Shown: one piece after another, positions 51,771 to 60,958 of the stretch
How positions within the stretch are numbered: the stretch's first letter is position 1
How the letters are laid out: the number at the start of each line of letters is the position of its first letter
DNA from: Microbacterium capsulatum
GTDB lineage: Bacteria > Actinomycetota > Actinomycetes > Actinomycetales > Microbacteriaceae
NCBI RefSeq assembly: GCF_030865425.1
Contig: NZ_JAVFCB010000008.1
Coordinates: 34,465 to 98,464, forward strand
Length of the DNA: 64,000 nt
Reading direction: 5' to 3'
Notes under the pieces: model-generated
The model's input: the letters and a program-made list of their open reading frames with translations, nothing else
Databases searched by the model: none
What the model was told of the DNA's origin: nothing
Made by a program: the position numbers and the translations under genes

Positions 51771-53420
51771 TCAGCGCACCCAGGGCCCGCGCACCACGTG
51801 ACTGCGGGCGTGGGCGACGGCCGAGCCGAGGTCGTCGAACAGGTGGTTCTGGTGCCGCAGCGACGAGATCACGCCGACCCGTTCGGCGATCTCGCGGTGG
51901 TCGGGGCGGATCCCCTTCACGAGCACGGTGATCCCGCGCCGTTCGAGCGAGGCGATGAGCTCGGTGACGACCTGGGCTCCGGTCGCGTCGAGCAGCTGCA
52001 GCTGCGACATGCGCAGGATCACGACCTCGACGTCGCGCAAGGCGGCGACCCGCTCCAGCGTCCGCTCGGCCGCGCCGAAGAACAGTGCGCCCTCGAGCCG
52101 GAACACGGCGATCCGCTCGTCGCCGGGCTGCGCGGCGCCGGGCAACTCCTCGCGGTGCACGCCGCTCGTGCGGGCGAGCTGACGCAGCGCGAAGAACCCG
52201 GCGACGAGCAGGCCGATGAGCACCGCGTAGATGAGGTCGACGCTCACGGTGACGATCGCGGTGAGGCAGAACACGACGGCGTCGGCCCGCGACGCGCCGA
52301 GGATCGTGCGGACGGTGCGCAGCGCGATCATCCGCGATGCCGTGACCATGAGCACTCCGGCGAGCGCGGCGAGCGGGACCCGCGAGACCACGGCCGACCC
52401 CACGAGCACGATCACGAGCAGCAGCAGGCCGTGCGTGATCGCGGTGACGCGGGTCCGGGCGCCGGCCCGCACCCCGACCGCGGTGCGGGCGATCGCCCCG
52501 GTCGCGGGCATGCCGCCGAACAGCCCGGCGGCGATCGAGGCCAGCCCCTGGCCGACGAGCTCGCGGTCGGCGTCGTAGGGCCCGGTGTCGGCGAGGGTCG
52601 ACGCGACCCGGGCCGACAGCAGCGACTCGATCGCGGCGAGCGCGGCCACCGCCACGGCGGATCCGAGCAGCGTCGCGATCGCGCCGGGGTCGAACGACGG
52701 CAGCACGGGCGCGGGCAGACCCGCGGGCAGCCTGCCGATCGTGTCGACCGGCAGCCCGAACAGGGCGGCGACGAGCGCGGCGATCACGATCGCGACGAGG
52801 GATCCGGGGAAACGCGGGTGGATCCGCAGCGACACGAGCATCACGACCACGACGATCGCGACGAGCAGCAGCGACCAGCCGATCTTGGGCCACTGCGCAG
52901 CGAGGAGGGTCTCGACCGCGGCGACCGCGGCGTTCGTGCTGTGTCCGTGGGATCCGGTCGCCGTCGGCACCTGCTGCAGGAAGATGATGACCGCGATCCC
53001 GAGCGTGAACCCCTCGATCACGGGCCACGGGATGTACGAGATCGTGCGACCCAGGCGCAGCGCGCCCGCCGTGAGCACGATGAGCCCGGCGAGCACGCAG
53101 ATCAGGGCGAGGGCGCCGGTGCCGTGCGCGGCGATGATCGGCGCGAGCACGACCACCATGGCCCCGGTGGGGCCGGAGACCTGCACGTTGGATCCGCCGA
53201 AAACCGCGGCGACCACGCCGGCGATGATCGCGGTGACCAGGCCGCTCTCCGCGCCCGCGCCCGAGCTGACGCCGAACGCGAGAGCGAGCGGCAGGGCGAC
53301 GATGCCGACCGTGACCCCGGCGAGCAGGTCGCCCTTCCAGGAGCGCGGCAGCTCGCGGTAGTCGGCGGGCGAGGGCAGCAGCGATCGCACGGCCGAGCGG
53401 GAGCGGGCCGAGGTGCTCAT
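51771..53420 (-). CDS. SulP-family anion transporter with STAS domain
   Basis: This 549-residue inner-membrane protein has 10-12 helices (about 30-400) and a C-terminal STAS domain (about 430-545) with DATGAQVVTELIASLERRG. N-terminal signature DLLAGVTVGIVALPLALAFG and NVQVSGPTGAMVVVLAP fit bacterial SulP/BicA-like carriers, which carry sulfate, bicarbonate or dicarboxylates. The substrate is not predictable. Its ATG overlaps the ArsR stop by four bases, so expression follows the regulator. Confidence 0.92.
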   Translation of the reverse strand: MSTSARSRSAVRSLLPSPADYRELPRSWKGDLLAGVTVGIVALPLALAFGVSSGAGAESGLVTAIIAGVVAAVFGGSNVQVSGPTGAMVVVLAPIIAAHGTGALALICVLAGLIVLTAGALRLGRTISYIPWPVIEGFTLGIAVIIFLQQVPTATGSHGHSTNAAVAAVETLLAAQWPKIGWSLLLVAIVVVVMLVSLRIHPRFPGSLVAIVIAALVAALFGLPVDTIGRLPAGLPAPVLPSFDPGAIATLLGSAVAVAALAAIESLLSARVASTLADTGPYDADRELVGQGLASIAAGLFGGMPATGAIARTAVGVRAGARTRVTAITHGLLLLVIVLVGSAVVSRVPLAALAGVLMVTASRMIALRTVRTILGASRADAVVFCLTAIVTVSVDLIYAVLIGLLVAGFFALRQLARTSGVHREELPGAAQPGDERIAVFRLEGALFFGAAERTLERVAALRDVEVVILRMSQLQLLDATGAQVVTELIASLERRGITVLVKGIRPDHREIAERVGVISSLRHQNHLFDDLGSAVAHARSHVVRGPWVR

Positions 53421-53851
53421 CGGTCGGCGCCGACGGGCTCCGCGTCCGGGATCTCCGGAAGGCCGTTCTGCTCGACGAGCTGCTGCTGCGTGGTCTGCAG
53501 GATCTCGCCGAGCAGGGCCCGCGCCACGCGCAGCAGGTCGGCGACCTGCGGGTAGGCCAGCCGGTAGTAGACGAGGCTGCCGCGGCGCTCGGAGACGACG
53601 AGGCGGTTGCCGCGCAGCACTGCGAGGTGCTGCGAGACGTGCGAGGCCTCGAGTTCGGTCGCGGCGAGCAGCTCGGAGACCGAGGCCTCCGGCGCGGCGG
53701 AGAGCACCTCGAGGATCCGGATCCGGATCGGGTGCGCGAGCCCCTTGAACAGGCCGGCCTTCACCTCGTACAGCGGACGGTTCGGGTCGCTGAGCACGGG
53801 GCGCTCCTCTCCGATCGCTCGCGCGAGGGCGGACTCCGCGGGCGGGTTCAT
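53417..53851 (-). CDS. ArsR-family winged-helix repressor
   Basis: This 144-residue regulator has the ArsR fold at about 25-110: PNRPLYEVKAGLFKGLAHPIRIRIL, SVSELLAATELEASHVSQHL (recognition helix) and the wing around VSERRGSLVYYRLAYPQ. No Cys pair of the ELCVC type is present, so arsenic or zinc sensing by the classical site is unlikely. It is the first gene of an operon with SulP. A palindrome TGATGGATTCATCA lies five bases upstream of its start, overlapping its TATGAT -10, which fits autorepression. Confidence 0.9.
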   Translation of the reverse strand: MNPPAESALARAIGEERPVLSDPNRPLYEVKAGLFKGLAHPIRIRILEVLSAAPEASVSELLAATELEASHVSQHLAVLRGNRLVVSERRGSLVYYRLAYPQVADLLRVARALLGEILQTTQQQLVEQNGLPEIPDAEPVGADR

Positions 53852-53855
53852 GGTG

Positions 53856-53869
53856 TGATGGATTCATCA
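53856..53869. promoter_or_regulatory. Candidate ArsR operator
   Basis: TGATGGATTCATCA is a palindrome apart from one mismatched pair (12 of 14 bases), inside the 38-base gap between the divergent ArsR and PhnA-like genes. It overlaps TATGAT (minus strand, 53871-53866) and lies close to TAGGGT at 53878, so one bound repressor could block both promoters. Confidence 0.6.
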
Positions 53870-53877
53870 TATCGAGA

Positions 53878-53883
53878 TAGGGT
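53878..53883 (+). promoter_or_regulatory. -10 box for leaderless PhnA-like mRNA
   Basis: TAGGGT is exactly at -12 to -7 relative to ATG 53890. No Shine-Dalgarno sequence. Confidence 0.55.
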
Positions 53884-53889
53884 GAACCC

Positions 53890-54252
53890 ATGTCCGCTGC
53901 GCTGCCCCTGTGCCCCGAGTGCTCGAGCGAGCACGCCTACGAGATGGGCGCGCTGCTCGTCTGCCCGATGTGCGGCCACGAGTGGTCGCCCGCCGCGGAC
54001 GATGCTGCGGTGGAGAGCGCGTCCGACGGCACCCGGGTCGTCAAGGACGCCGTCGGCAACGTGCTCGCCGATGGAGACACGGTGGTCGTGACGACGACGA
54101 TCAAGGTCAAGGGATCCCCGCAGGGCATCAAGGCGGGCACGAAGGTGCGCGGCATCCGCCTCGTCGACCCCGTGAACGGCCACGACATCGACTGCAAGGT
54201 CGACGGCTTCGGCGCGATGCTGCTGAAGTCCAGCCTCGTCAAGAAGGCCTGA
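53890..54252 (+). CDS. PhnA-like zinc-ribbon protein
   Basis: This 120-residue protein has an N-terminal zinc ribbon, LCPECSSEHAYEMGALLVCP with a second CxxC in CPMCGHEW, followed by a PhnA domain: VVKDAVGNVLADGDTVVVTT, IKVKGSPQGIKAGTKVRGI and HDIDCKVDGFGAMLLKSSLVKK. The family is annotated from alkylphosphonate operons but has no proven role in phosphonate use, so the name should not be read as a function. It is divergent from ArsR-SulP with a shared operator. Confidence 0.92.
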   Translation: MSAALPLCPECSSEHAYEMGALLVCPMCGHEWSPAADDAAVESASDGTRVVKDAVGNVLADGDTVVVTTTIKVKGSPQGIKAGTKVRGIRLVDPVNGHDIDCKVDGFGAMLLKSSLVKKA

Positions 54253-54282
54253 CCGGGCGGCCCACGTGGAGGGCCGCACCGC

Positions 54283-54356
54283 GTCGAACTCAGTCGATCC
54301 CACCCGCGCCGAGCGCAAATCCGCCCGAAGGATCGTGTCCGACTGAGTTCAGCACC
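54283..54356. repeat. Family B palindrome, copy 4
   Basis: Left arm GTCGAACTCAGTCGATCC, right arm GTCCGACTGAGTTCAGCACC, with a loop of about 35 bases containing CCCGAAGGA. It is first of two tandem copies in the gap between convergent genes. Confidence 0.85.
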
Positions 54357-54421
54357 GCCCGGGCGCACGCCCATCGATGCGACAGCCCACGCCGGCCCCT
54401 CACCGCGCCCCGATCAGACTG

Positions 54422-54494
54422 TCCCGAACTCAGTCGATCCGGCGCGCCCCGACGGTCCAACGGCCCGAAGGACCCTCTCCGACTGAGTCCGGCA
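54422..54494. repeat. Family B palindrome, copy 5
   Basis: Left arm CCCGAACTCAGTCGATCC, right arm CTCCGACTGAGTCCGGCAC. The loop also contains CCCGAAGGA, as in copy 4, so these two are probably a recent tandem duplication of a larger unit of about 140 bases. Confidence 0.85.
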
Positions 54495-54533
54495 CGCCCG
54501 CACTGTGCACGCCCGCACCGTGCACACCGCAAC

Positions 54534-55256
<723 letters not shown>

Positions 55257-55257
55257 C

Positions 55258-56490
55258 TCAAACCACGTTCAGGCGGTTCGGGATGTCATTGAGCTCCTCG
55301 ACGCCGTTCTCGCCGACGAGGACCGTGCCGCCGATGCAGACGCGCTGGCCGTCGCGCAGCGCGTTCGGCTCGAACGCGAACGCGTGGCCCTCCTGGATGA
55401 CGAAGTCGCCGTCGAGCGCGACTCCGCTGGGCAGCTTCGGCAGGCCGGACAGCGCCGGGTCGACGCCCGGGTTCAGGCGGGTGGCGCTGTTGTAGATCGG
55501 CGAGACGGTCTGCACCATCGGGCCGGTGTTCCACGTCTTCGAGCGGTGCAGCGGCTCCTCCATGATCGCCGCGAGCTCGGAGAACAGCATGCCCGGCTTG
55601 AGCGCCTCGACGCCCGCCCGGTACGAGTCCACCGCGACCTGCTCGAGCTCGCGCAGCAGCGGGCTCGGCTCGCCGAACGACACGTCGATCTGCTGCTGCG
55701 ACTCCTGGCCGCCGTAGAACGCGAAGATCTCGGCCGCGATCGTGTCGCCGGTCTTCAGGATCCGCGGGGCGCCGCCCATCTCGAACCACTCCGGCACCGA
55801 CCAGGCGAACATGCTCTCGCCGGCGCGCTCCAGCATGAACGGCCAGCGCACCCAGCCGCCGCCCGCGATCACCGCGTGGAACGCGGCGGCGGCGATCTCG
55901 TGCTCGCTGCCCCCCGCGCGCGCGGTCTCCACGAACGCCTCGCACGCCGCCTCGCCGAGCGACGCGGCCTTGCGCAGCAGCACCCGCTCCTCGAGGCTCT
56001 TGATGATGACGATCGACTCGTACGGGTCGGACACGTCGACCCATTTCACGTGCGGCATCGCGGCGAGCACGTTCTCCCACTGCCGGTGCGAGATGGTTCC
56101 GGCCCACTGCGAGACCATGCGGCTGGTGAGGCCGACGACGCCGAGGCGCGCGTCCTCCATGCCGCGCTCCTTGAGCGTCGCGGCGAGGTTCGCGATCGCG
56201 TTGCCGGGCACCCAGTCCTCCACCCAGCGCTCCCAGCGGTGGCCCTGCGCGTCGTAGCGCTCGAGGGGCACGTCGCCGATGAAGTACGTCGGGTCGTCGG
56301 TGGCGGTGAGCAGCACGACTCCCCGCTTTCCCTCGTTGGTGAGGTACGAGTCGGCGATGTCGCGGCCGGTGCCGAACACGGCGATGCCGTCCAGCCCCTC
56401 CTTCGCGATGAGGCCGCGGATCGCCGCCCAGCGCCGGTCGCGCTCGGCGAGGCTCAGCGTCGGGTACGTGGTCGTCAGGATGTCGGTCAT
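55258..56490 (-). CDS. M24-family (pita-bread fold) protein lacking the metal site
   Basis: This 410-residue protein has the creatinase N-terminal domain (about 15-160) and the M24 pita-bread domain (about 175-400). In M24 metallopeptidases the first two ligands are Asp residues 11 apart; here the matching positions in TIAAEIFAFYGGQESQQQID read Glu and Gln. The usual GHGIG His motif is also absent (SKTWNTGPM instead), whereas the late FEPN Glu remains. This suggests a creatinase-like, metal-free or non-peptidase enzyme. It overlaps the upstream isomerase by four bases. Confidence 0.8.
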   Translation of the reverse strand: MTDILTTTYPTLSLAERDRRWAAIRGLIAKEGLDGIAVFGTGRDIADSYLTNEGKRGVVLLTATDDPTYFIGDVPLERYDAQGHRWERWVEDWVPGNAIANLAATLKERGMEDARLGVVGLTSRMVSQWAGTISHRQWENVLAAMPHVKWVDVSDPYESIVIIKSLEERVLLRKAASLGEAACEAFVETARAGGSEHEIAAAAFHAVIAGGGWVRWPFMLERAGESMFAWSVPEWFEMGGAPRILKTGDTIAAEIFAFYGGQESQQQIDVSFGEPSPLLRELEQVAVDSYRAGVEALKPGMLFSELAAIMEEPLHRSKTWNTGPMVQTVSPIYNSATRLNPGVDPALSGLPKLPSGVALDGDFVIQEGHAFAFEPNALRDGQRVCIGGTVLVGENGVEELNDIPNRLNVV

Positions 56491-57560
56491 TGCTCTTCCT
56501 TCACTACTGCTTCGGTTTCGGTGCTCCCGAGCGCGGCGAGCTCCTCGCGGAGCCGCACGGCGCTGCGGACGATGAAGTCGAGGGCCGCCCCCTCGGCGGC
56601 GGGCGCGCGCAGCTCGTCGAGGGAGAGGGCGTCGCCGCGGGCGGCCTTCTGCTCATACTCGCGGGCGAGCCGCACGAGCTCGACGACCTCGTCGAGGGAC
56701 AGGTCGGGGTGCCCCTCGCGCCACTGCTCGTCGTAGAGGTGGATGCCCATCTCGGCGCGGTTGGAGATGATCCCCTCGATCGAGAGCATCACGTCCTGGT
56801 GCGGACCGAGCGCGGCGAGCAGCGCGGGCCAGTCCAGCACGCCGTCGCCGACCGGCAGGAGGAACCGGCTGAGCCCCTCGGGGGTGAACATCAGGGCGAC
56901 GTCGCGGATGTGGCTCGCCCGCAGGTACGGGGAGACCCGCCTGGCGGCGGCGACAGGATCCTCCCCGCGCACGACCACGTTCGCGCTGTCGAAGGTGATC
57001 CCGAGCACGTCCGGCCCGACCTCCTCGACGAGGCGGACGAGCTCGTACGTGGTGATCTCCTCGTGCGTCTCGATGTTCAGGTGCGTGCCGTGCGCGCGCA
57101 GCACCGGCGCCAGGCTGTGCAGGAACCGCTCCGTGGCGACGAGCTGGTCCGGCCAGTCCACGTCGGTGCGGAACCGGTCGAACGCGAAGCGGCCCTTCTC
57201 CGCCAGCCGGAACTGGTAGTTGCTCAGCGCGCTCCACAGCTCGTGGATCCCGGCTGCGGCCGAGCTCTCGATCATCCGCACGATCCCGGCCCGGTAGTCC
57301 CCGCCGAGCCGACGGATCGCCGGGGCCTCGGGGGTCGAGAACGGGTTCACCTTCCCGACCCCCGCCTCGAGCGTGAGCCCGAGGTCCGCCGCGCACTGCG
57401 CGGCGGCGCGCACCTCTCCCTCGTCGAGCGTGGGGCTGAGCTCCAGCACCGAGCGGAAGTACACCCCCTCGAGGCCCAGTTCCGCTGCGCGCTCGAGCAT
57501 CCAGAGCGCCCCGTGCTCCTCCGAGCCGGGGAACTTGGTGCTGTCGACGCCTACCCGCAT
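56487..57560 (-). CDS. Sugar phosphate isomerase/epimerase-like TIM barrel protein, paralogue 1
   Basis: This 357-residue AP-endonuclease-2-type TIM barrel has likely metal ligands in LNIETHEEIT, FDSANVVVRG, SHIRDVALM and LSIEGIIS. It closely resembles the gene at 59037-60110 in length (both 357) and motifs (FDRFRTDV, THEEITT, LSRFLxPxGxGxxDW). Family members isomerise or epimerise sugars, inositols or keto acids. The ATG has GGGGGAG eight bases upstream; the oxidase gene ends eight bases before. Confidence 0.88.
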   Translation of the reverse strand: MRVGVDSTKFPGSEEHGALWMLERAAELGLEGVYFRSVLELSPTLDEGEVRAAAQCAADLGLTLEAGVGKVNPFSTPEAPAIRRLGGDYRAGIVRMIESSAAAGIHELWSALSNYQFRLAEKGRFAFDRFRTDVDWPDQLVATERFLHSLAPVLRAHGTHLNIETHEEITTYELVRLVEEVGPDVLGITFDSANVVVRGEDPVAAARRVSPYLRASHIRDVALMFTPEGLSRFLLPVGDGVLDWPALLAALGPHQDVMLSIEGIISNRAEMGIHLYDEQWREGHPDLSLDEVVELVRLAREYEQKAARGDALSLDELRAPAAEGAALDFIVRSAVRLREELAALGSTETEAVVKEEQ

Positions 57561-57567
57561 GGACGAA

Positions 57568-59010
57568 CTACTCCCCCGCCCATTCGACGCCCGCGGGCAC
57601 CGTCTCGAGCTCGATCAGGCCGTGCGCGAACACGTTCGTCGGGTCGTACTGCCGCTTGACGTCGACGAGCCGGTCGTACTTCGCGCCGTAGATGTGCCGG
57701 GCGCCCTCGGCGTCGTTCTGCTCCGAGGTGAAGTTGATGTAGCTGCCGGCCTCCCACTGGGCGACCGCTGCGCCGAAGCGCTTGACCCAGGCGACGAGTT
57801 CGGGGCGTTCGTCCGCGTACAGCCAGTCGGCGCCGATGTTGCCGCCCCAGCGGGAGTGGATCCCGGTGGTCGAGTCGTTGCTGTGGTCGCGCGGGGTGAG
57901 CTTGCCGGCGATCAGCTCGAACGGGCACATCACCTGGTGCGCGATGAACGAGCTGGAGTTCAGCGGCTGCCCCGGGTAGGCGTCGGAGTGCTCGATCGCG
58001 AGGTCGAGGAGCTCGTCGGGCAGTTCCCCGAACGCGACGTGGCGCCAGTAGTGCGAGATGCCGTAGCGGAACTCGTCGTCGGTGGAATGCTGCAGGGTCA
58101 CGTGCGGGATCGAGCGCAGGCTCGTGTAGACCGGCTCGTAGCCCTCGAAGATCGGCGCGGTGATCGCCGGCTCATCGGCCGGGTCGCCGTAGGTGACGGT
58201 GGCGACGGAGATGATCGGCTGGCCGCGGTGCTCGCGCGGCAGCTGGCTCCAGTAGTGCGGCGCCCGGTACAGCCGCACGTACGTCGTGGAGTTGTCGGGC
58301 TGAGCGGGTCCGAGCTCGCGGAACCGCTGCAGCAGCGCCTTGCGGTCCTTCGCCGGGAACAGCGCGAGCCGGACCGTGGCGAGACCGGGCAGGTCGACGT
58401 AGTCGAAGACGAACTCCGTCGCGATGCCGAAGTTGTGGCCTGCACCCTTGAGCGCCCAGAACAGCTCGGGCTCGTTGTCCTTGTTCACTCGGCGGATCTC
58501 GCCGTCGGCCGTGACGATCTCCACCTCGCGGAGGAAATCCACCGTCGAGCCGAACATCCGGGACAGGTAGCCCATGCCGCCGCCGAGGACGAGGCCGGCC
58601 ACACCGGTGTGCGAGACGACGCCCGCGGGCAGAGCCACGTTGAACGGCTCGGCGGCCCGGTCCACGTCGCCCCAGCGGCAGCCGGGGCCGACCGTGAGCG
58701 TGCGGTTCCCGGTGTCGACGGTGACATCGCGCATGAGACTCATGTCGATCATCACGCTGCCGTCGGCGACCGACGTGCCGGCGAGGTTGTGCCCGCCGCC
58801 GCGCACGGTCACCGACACGTCGTTCGCCGTGCACCAGCGCAGGGCGTCGGCCGCATCCTGAGCCGTGGTGCAGCGCACGATCGCGAGCGGGTGCTGGTCG
58901 ATGTCGGCGTTCCAGATCCGGCGCAGCGTCTCGTATCCGGGCTCTCCGGGGTGCACGACGTCGCAGGCGACGGCGCGATCGAGCCCGGGGGGCAGCGTGG
59001 GGTACGGCAT
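57568..59010 (-). CDS. FAD-binding oxidoreductase, berberine-bridge-enzyme-like
   Basis: This 480-residue flavoprotein has a PCMH-type FAD domain at about 35-215 and a C-terminal BBE segment, NFTSEQNDAEGARHIYGAKY then YDPTNVF. The His for covalent FAD attachment is in TVRGGGHNLAG. The second attachment site, a Cys near residue 150 in bicovalent members, is absent (VVSHTGVAGLVLGGGMGYLS), so FAD is likely held by one bond. Such enzymes oxidise sugars or alcohols with O2. I chose ATG 59010 because AAGGAG lies eight bases before it; ATG 59040 overlaps the previous stop but lacks a ribosome site. Confidence 0.88.
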   Translation of the reverse strand: MPYPTLPPGLDRAVACDVVHPGEPGYETLRRIWNADIDQHPLAIVRCTTAQDAADALRWCTANDVSVTVRGGGHNLAGTSVADGSVMIDMSLMRDVTVDTGNRTLTVGPGCRWGDVDRAAEPFNVALPAGVVSHTGVAGLVLGGGMGYLSRMFGSTVDFLREVEIVTADGEIRRVNKDNEPELFWALKGAGHNFGIATEFVFDYVDLPGLATVRLALFPAKDRKALLQRFRELGPAQPDNSTTYVRLYRAPHYWSQLPREHRGQPIISVATVTYGDPADEPAITAPIFEGYEPVYTSLRSIPHVTLQHSTDDEFRYGISHYWRHVAFGELPDELLDLAIEHSDAYPGQPLNSSSFIAHQVMCPFELIAGKLTPRDHSNDSTTGIHSRWGGNIGADWLYADERPELVAWVKRFGAAVAQWEAGSYINFTSEQNDAEGARHIYGAKYDRLVDVKRQYDPTNVFAHGLIELETVPAGVEWAGE

Positions 59011-59036
59011 GGTCGTGATCTCCTTCGTGTCATTCG

Positions 59037-60110
59037 TCATGAGGCCTTCGCCTCGATCCGGGCGTCGCGTGCCTCGAGGCGGGCCTGCAGGGCGGTCAGC
59101 GAGCGGCCGAGGAAGGCGCGCAGCTCCGCGCGGGGGTCTGCGCCGGGGGCGCGGAGCGCGGCGAGCCCCGGCGCGTCTCCCCGGGCCGCCCGGGCGTCGT
59201 GGTCGTCGGCGAGCCGGACGAGCTCCGCGATCTCGGCGTCGTCGAGATCCGGATCCGAGGCGCGCCAGTCCGGATCCTCCGGGTCGAGCACCATCTCGGC
59301 GCGGGATCCGCCGATCCCCTCGATGAACAGCTGCACGTCCGGAGAGGCGGTCAGCAGTGTGCCGAGCAGCACGTCCCAGTCGATCGCGCCCTCGCCGATC
59401 GGGGCGAGGAAGCGGCTCAGCCCGAGTTCGGAGTGCGTCACCACGGCGTCGCGCAGGTGCGTGATCCGGGTGGTCGCCGCGACGCGCCCGACGGCGGGGC
59501 CGAACGCCTCACCCCGCACGGGCAGGTTCGCGGGGTCCAGGCAGACGCCGAGCACGTCGTCGCCGTGCTCCGCGACGAGGCGCAGGATCTCCCGGGTCGT
59601 GATCTCCTCGTGCGTCTCGATGTTCAGCCGCACCCCGGCCTGTCGCAGGGTCGGCGCGAGCTTGTCGAGGAACCGCGACGTCGCGTCGAGCTGGTCGGCC
59701 CAGGTCGCGTCGGTGCGGAACCGGTCGAAGCAGTACGGCACCGGCAGGCCCTCCTTGAACCCGCCGGTCGCGGTCCACGCCTCGGTCCAACCGTGCTCGC
59801 CGCAGATCCGGATCATCCGCTGCATGCCGGCGAGGTAGCTGCCGTCGCCCAGGTCGCGCACGCGCGGCAGCTCGGCGGTCATGTACGGGTTGATCTTGCC
59901 GACACCCGCCTGGACGAGGAACCCGCGGGCCGCGGCCTCCCGGGCGAACGCGGCGATGTCGCCCGAGTCCAGGGTCGGGAAGGCCTCGTCCAGCGTGCGC
60001 ACGAGGATCCCCTGGAACCCCAGCTCCTCGAGCGCGTCGAGGACGGCGATCGGCGAGTCGGCGAGCCTCGAGGCGCCGCCGGAGAAGGTGACGTCGGCCC
60101 CGATCCTCAT
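59037..60110 (-). CDS. Sugar phosphate isomerase/epimerase-like TIM barrel protein, paralogue 2
   Basis: This 357-residue TIM-barrel protein is a paralogue of the 56487-57560 product. Shared landmarks: GVGKINPYMT (GVGKVNPFST in the other), FDRFRTDATWADQL, LNIETHEEITTRE, LSRFLAPIGEGAIDW, LFIEGIGGSRAEM. The two probably act on related substrates or in two steps of one route, since they flank the oxidase. It overlaps the downstream end of the ATPase gene by four bases. Confidence 0.88.
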   Translation of the reverse strand: MRIGADVTFSGGASRLADSPIAVLDALEELGFQGILVRTLDEAFPTLDSGDIAAFAREAAARGFLVQAGVGKINPYMTAELPRVRDLGDGSYLAGMQRMIRICGEHGWTEAWTATGGFKEGLPVPYCFDRFRTDATWADQLDATSRFLDKLAPTLRQAGVRLNIETHEEITTREILRLVAEHGDDVLGVCLDPANLPVRGEAFGPAVGRVAATTRITHLRDAVVTHSELGLSRFLAPIGEGAIDWDVLLGTLLTASPDVQLFIEGIGGSRAEMVLDPEDPDWRASDPDLDDAEIAELVRLADDHDARAARGDAPGLAALRAPGADPRAELRAFLGRSLTALQARLEARDARIEAKAS

Positions 60111-60958
60111 CGGACCCCCGCTCCGGCCGCGGCACGGGCGCGCGCGGCGATCCGGATCGCACGGCGCTCGCGCTCGATCCGGACATCGGGCACAGGCACA
60201 GCCTCGAGCAGGTCGCGGGTGTAGCCGGCCTGCGGGTCGCCGTAGATCTGCCCGACCGTGCCGCGCTCGGCGACGACCCCGTGGTGCAGCACGACGAGGC
60301 TCGTGCACAGGTACTTCACGACGGCGAGGTCGTGCGCGACGAAGAGCACGGTGAGGTCGAGCTCGCGCTGCATGTCCTTGAGCAGGTTCAGCACCTGCGC
60401 CTGCACCGACACGTCCAGAGCCGAGACCGGCTCGTCGCAGAGCAGGACCTTGGGGCCGACGCTGAGCGCCCGCACGATCGCGATGCGCTGGCGCTGGCCG
60501 CCGGAGAAGTGCCGCGGGTACCGGTTCAGGTGCTCCTCGCCGAGGCCCACCCGCTCCATCAGCTCGACGACGCGGTTGCGACGCTCGCGCGCGGAGAAGC
60601 CGCCCACGACGAGCATCGGTTCCTCGACGATCTGGCCCACGGTCATCCGGGGGTCCAGGCTCGAGTACGGGTCCTGGAACACCATCTGCACCTCGCGCCG
60701 GTAACGCTGCAGGTCGGCGTGCGAGGCGCCGCGCAGGGGCGTGCCGCGGTACGAGATCGTGCCGCCGGTGGAGCGCTCCAGACCCACCATGCAGCGGATC
60801 GCGGTGGACTTGCCCGAGCCGGACTCGCCGACCAGGCCGAGCACCTCGCCCTGGCGCAGCTCGAACGAGACGTCGTCGAGCGCGAGCGTGCCGCGCCGGG
60901 CGGAGCCGAACCGCTTGGTCAGACCCTCCACCGTGATGAGGACGTCGGAATCAGACAT
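60107..60958 (-). CDS. Oligopeptide/dipeptide-type ABC transporter ATPase (DppF-like)
   Basis: This 283-residue ATPase has Walker A GESGSGKST (about 39-47), Q loop VFQDPYSSLDPRMTVG, signature FSGGQRQRIA, Walker B VLLCDEPVSALD and a C-terminal oligopeptide-transporter extension. It works with the DppD-like ATPase and two permeases. It overlaps the DppD-like gene by eight bases. Binding-protein family 5 importers move peptides but also sugars, opines and nickel, so the name does not fix the substrate. Confidence 0.94.
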   Translation of the reverse strand: MSDSDVLITVEGLTKRFGSARRGTLALDDVSFELRQGEVLGLVGESGSGKSTAIRCMVGLERSTGGTISYRGTPLRGASHADLQRYRREVQMVFQDPYSSLDPRMTVGQIVEEPMLVVGGFSARERRNRVVELMERVGLGEEHLNRYPRHFSGGQRQRIAIVRALSVGPKVLLCDEPVSALDVSVQAQVLNLLKDMQRELDLTVLFVAHDLAVVKYLCTSLVVLHHGVVAERGTVGQIYGDPQAGYTRDLLEAVPVPDVRIERERRAIRIAARARAAAGAGVR

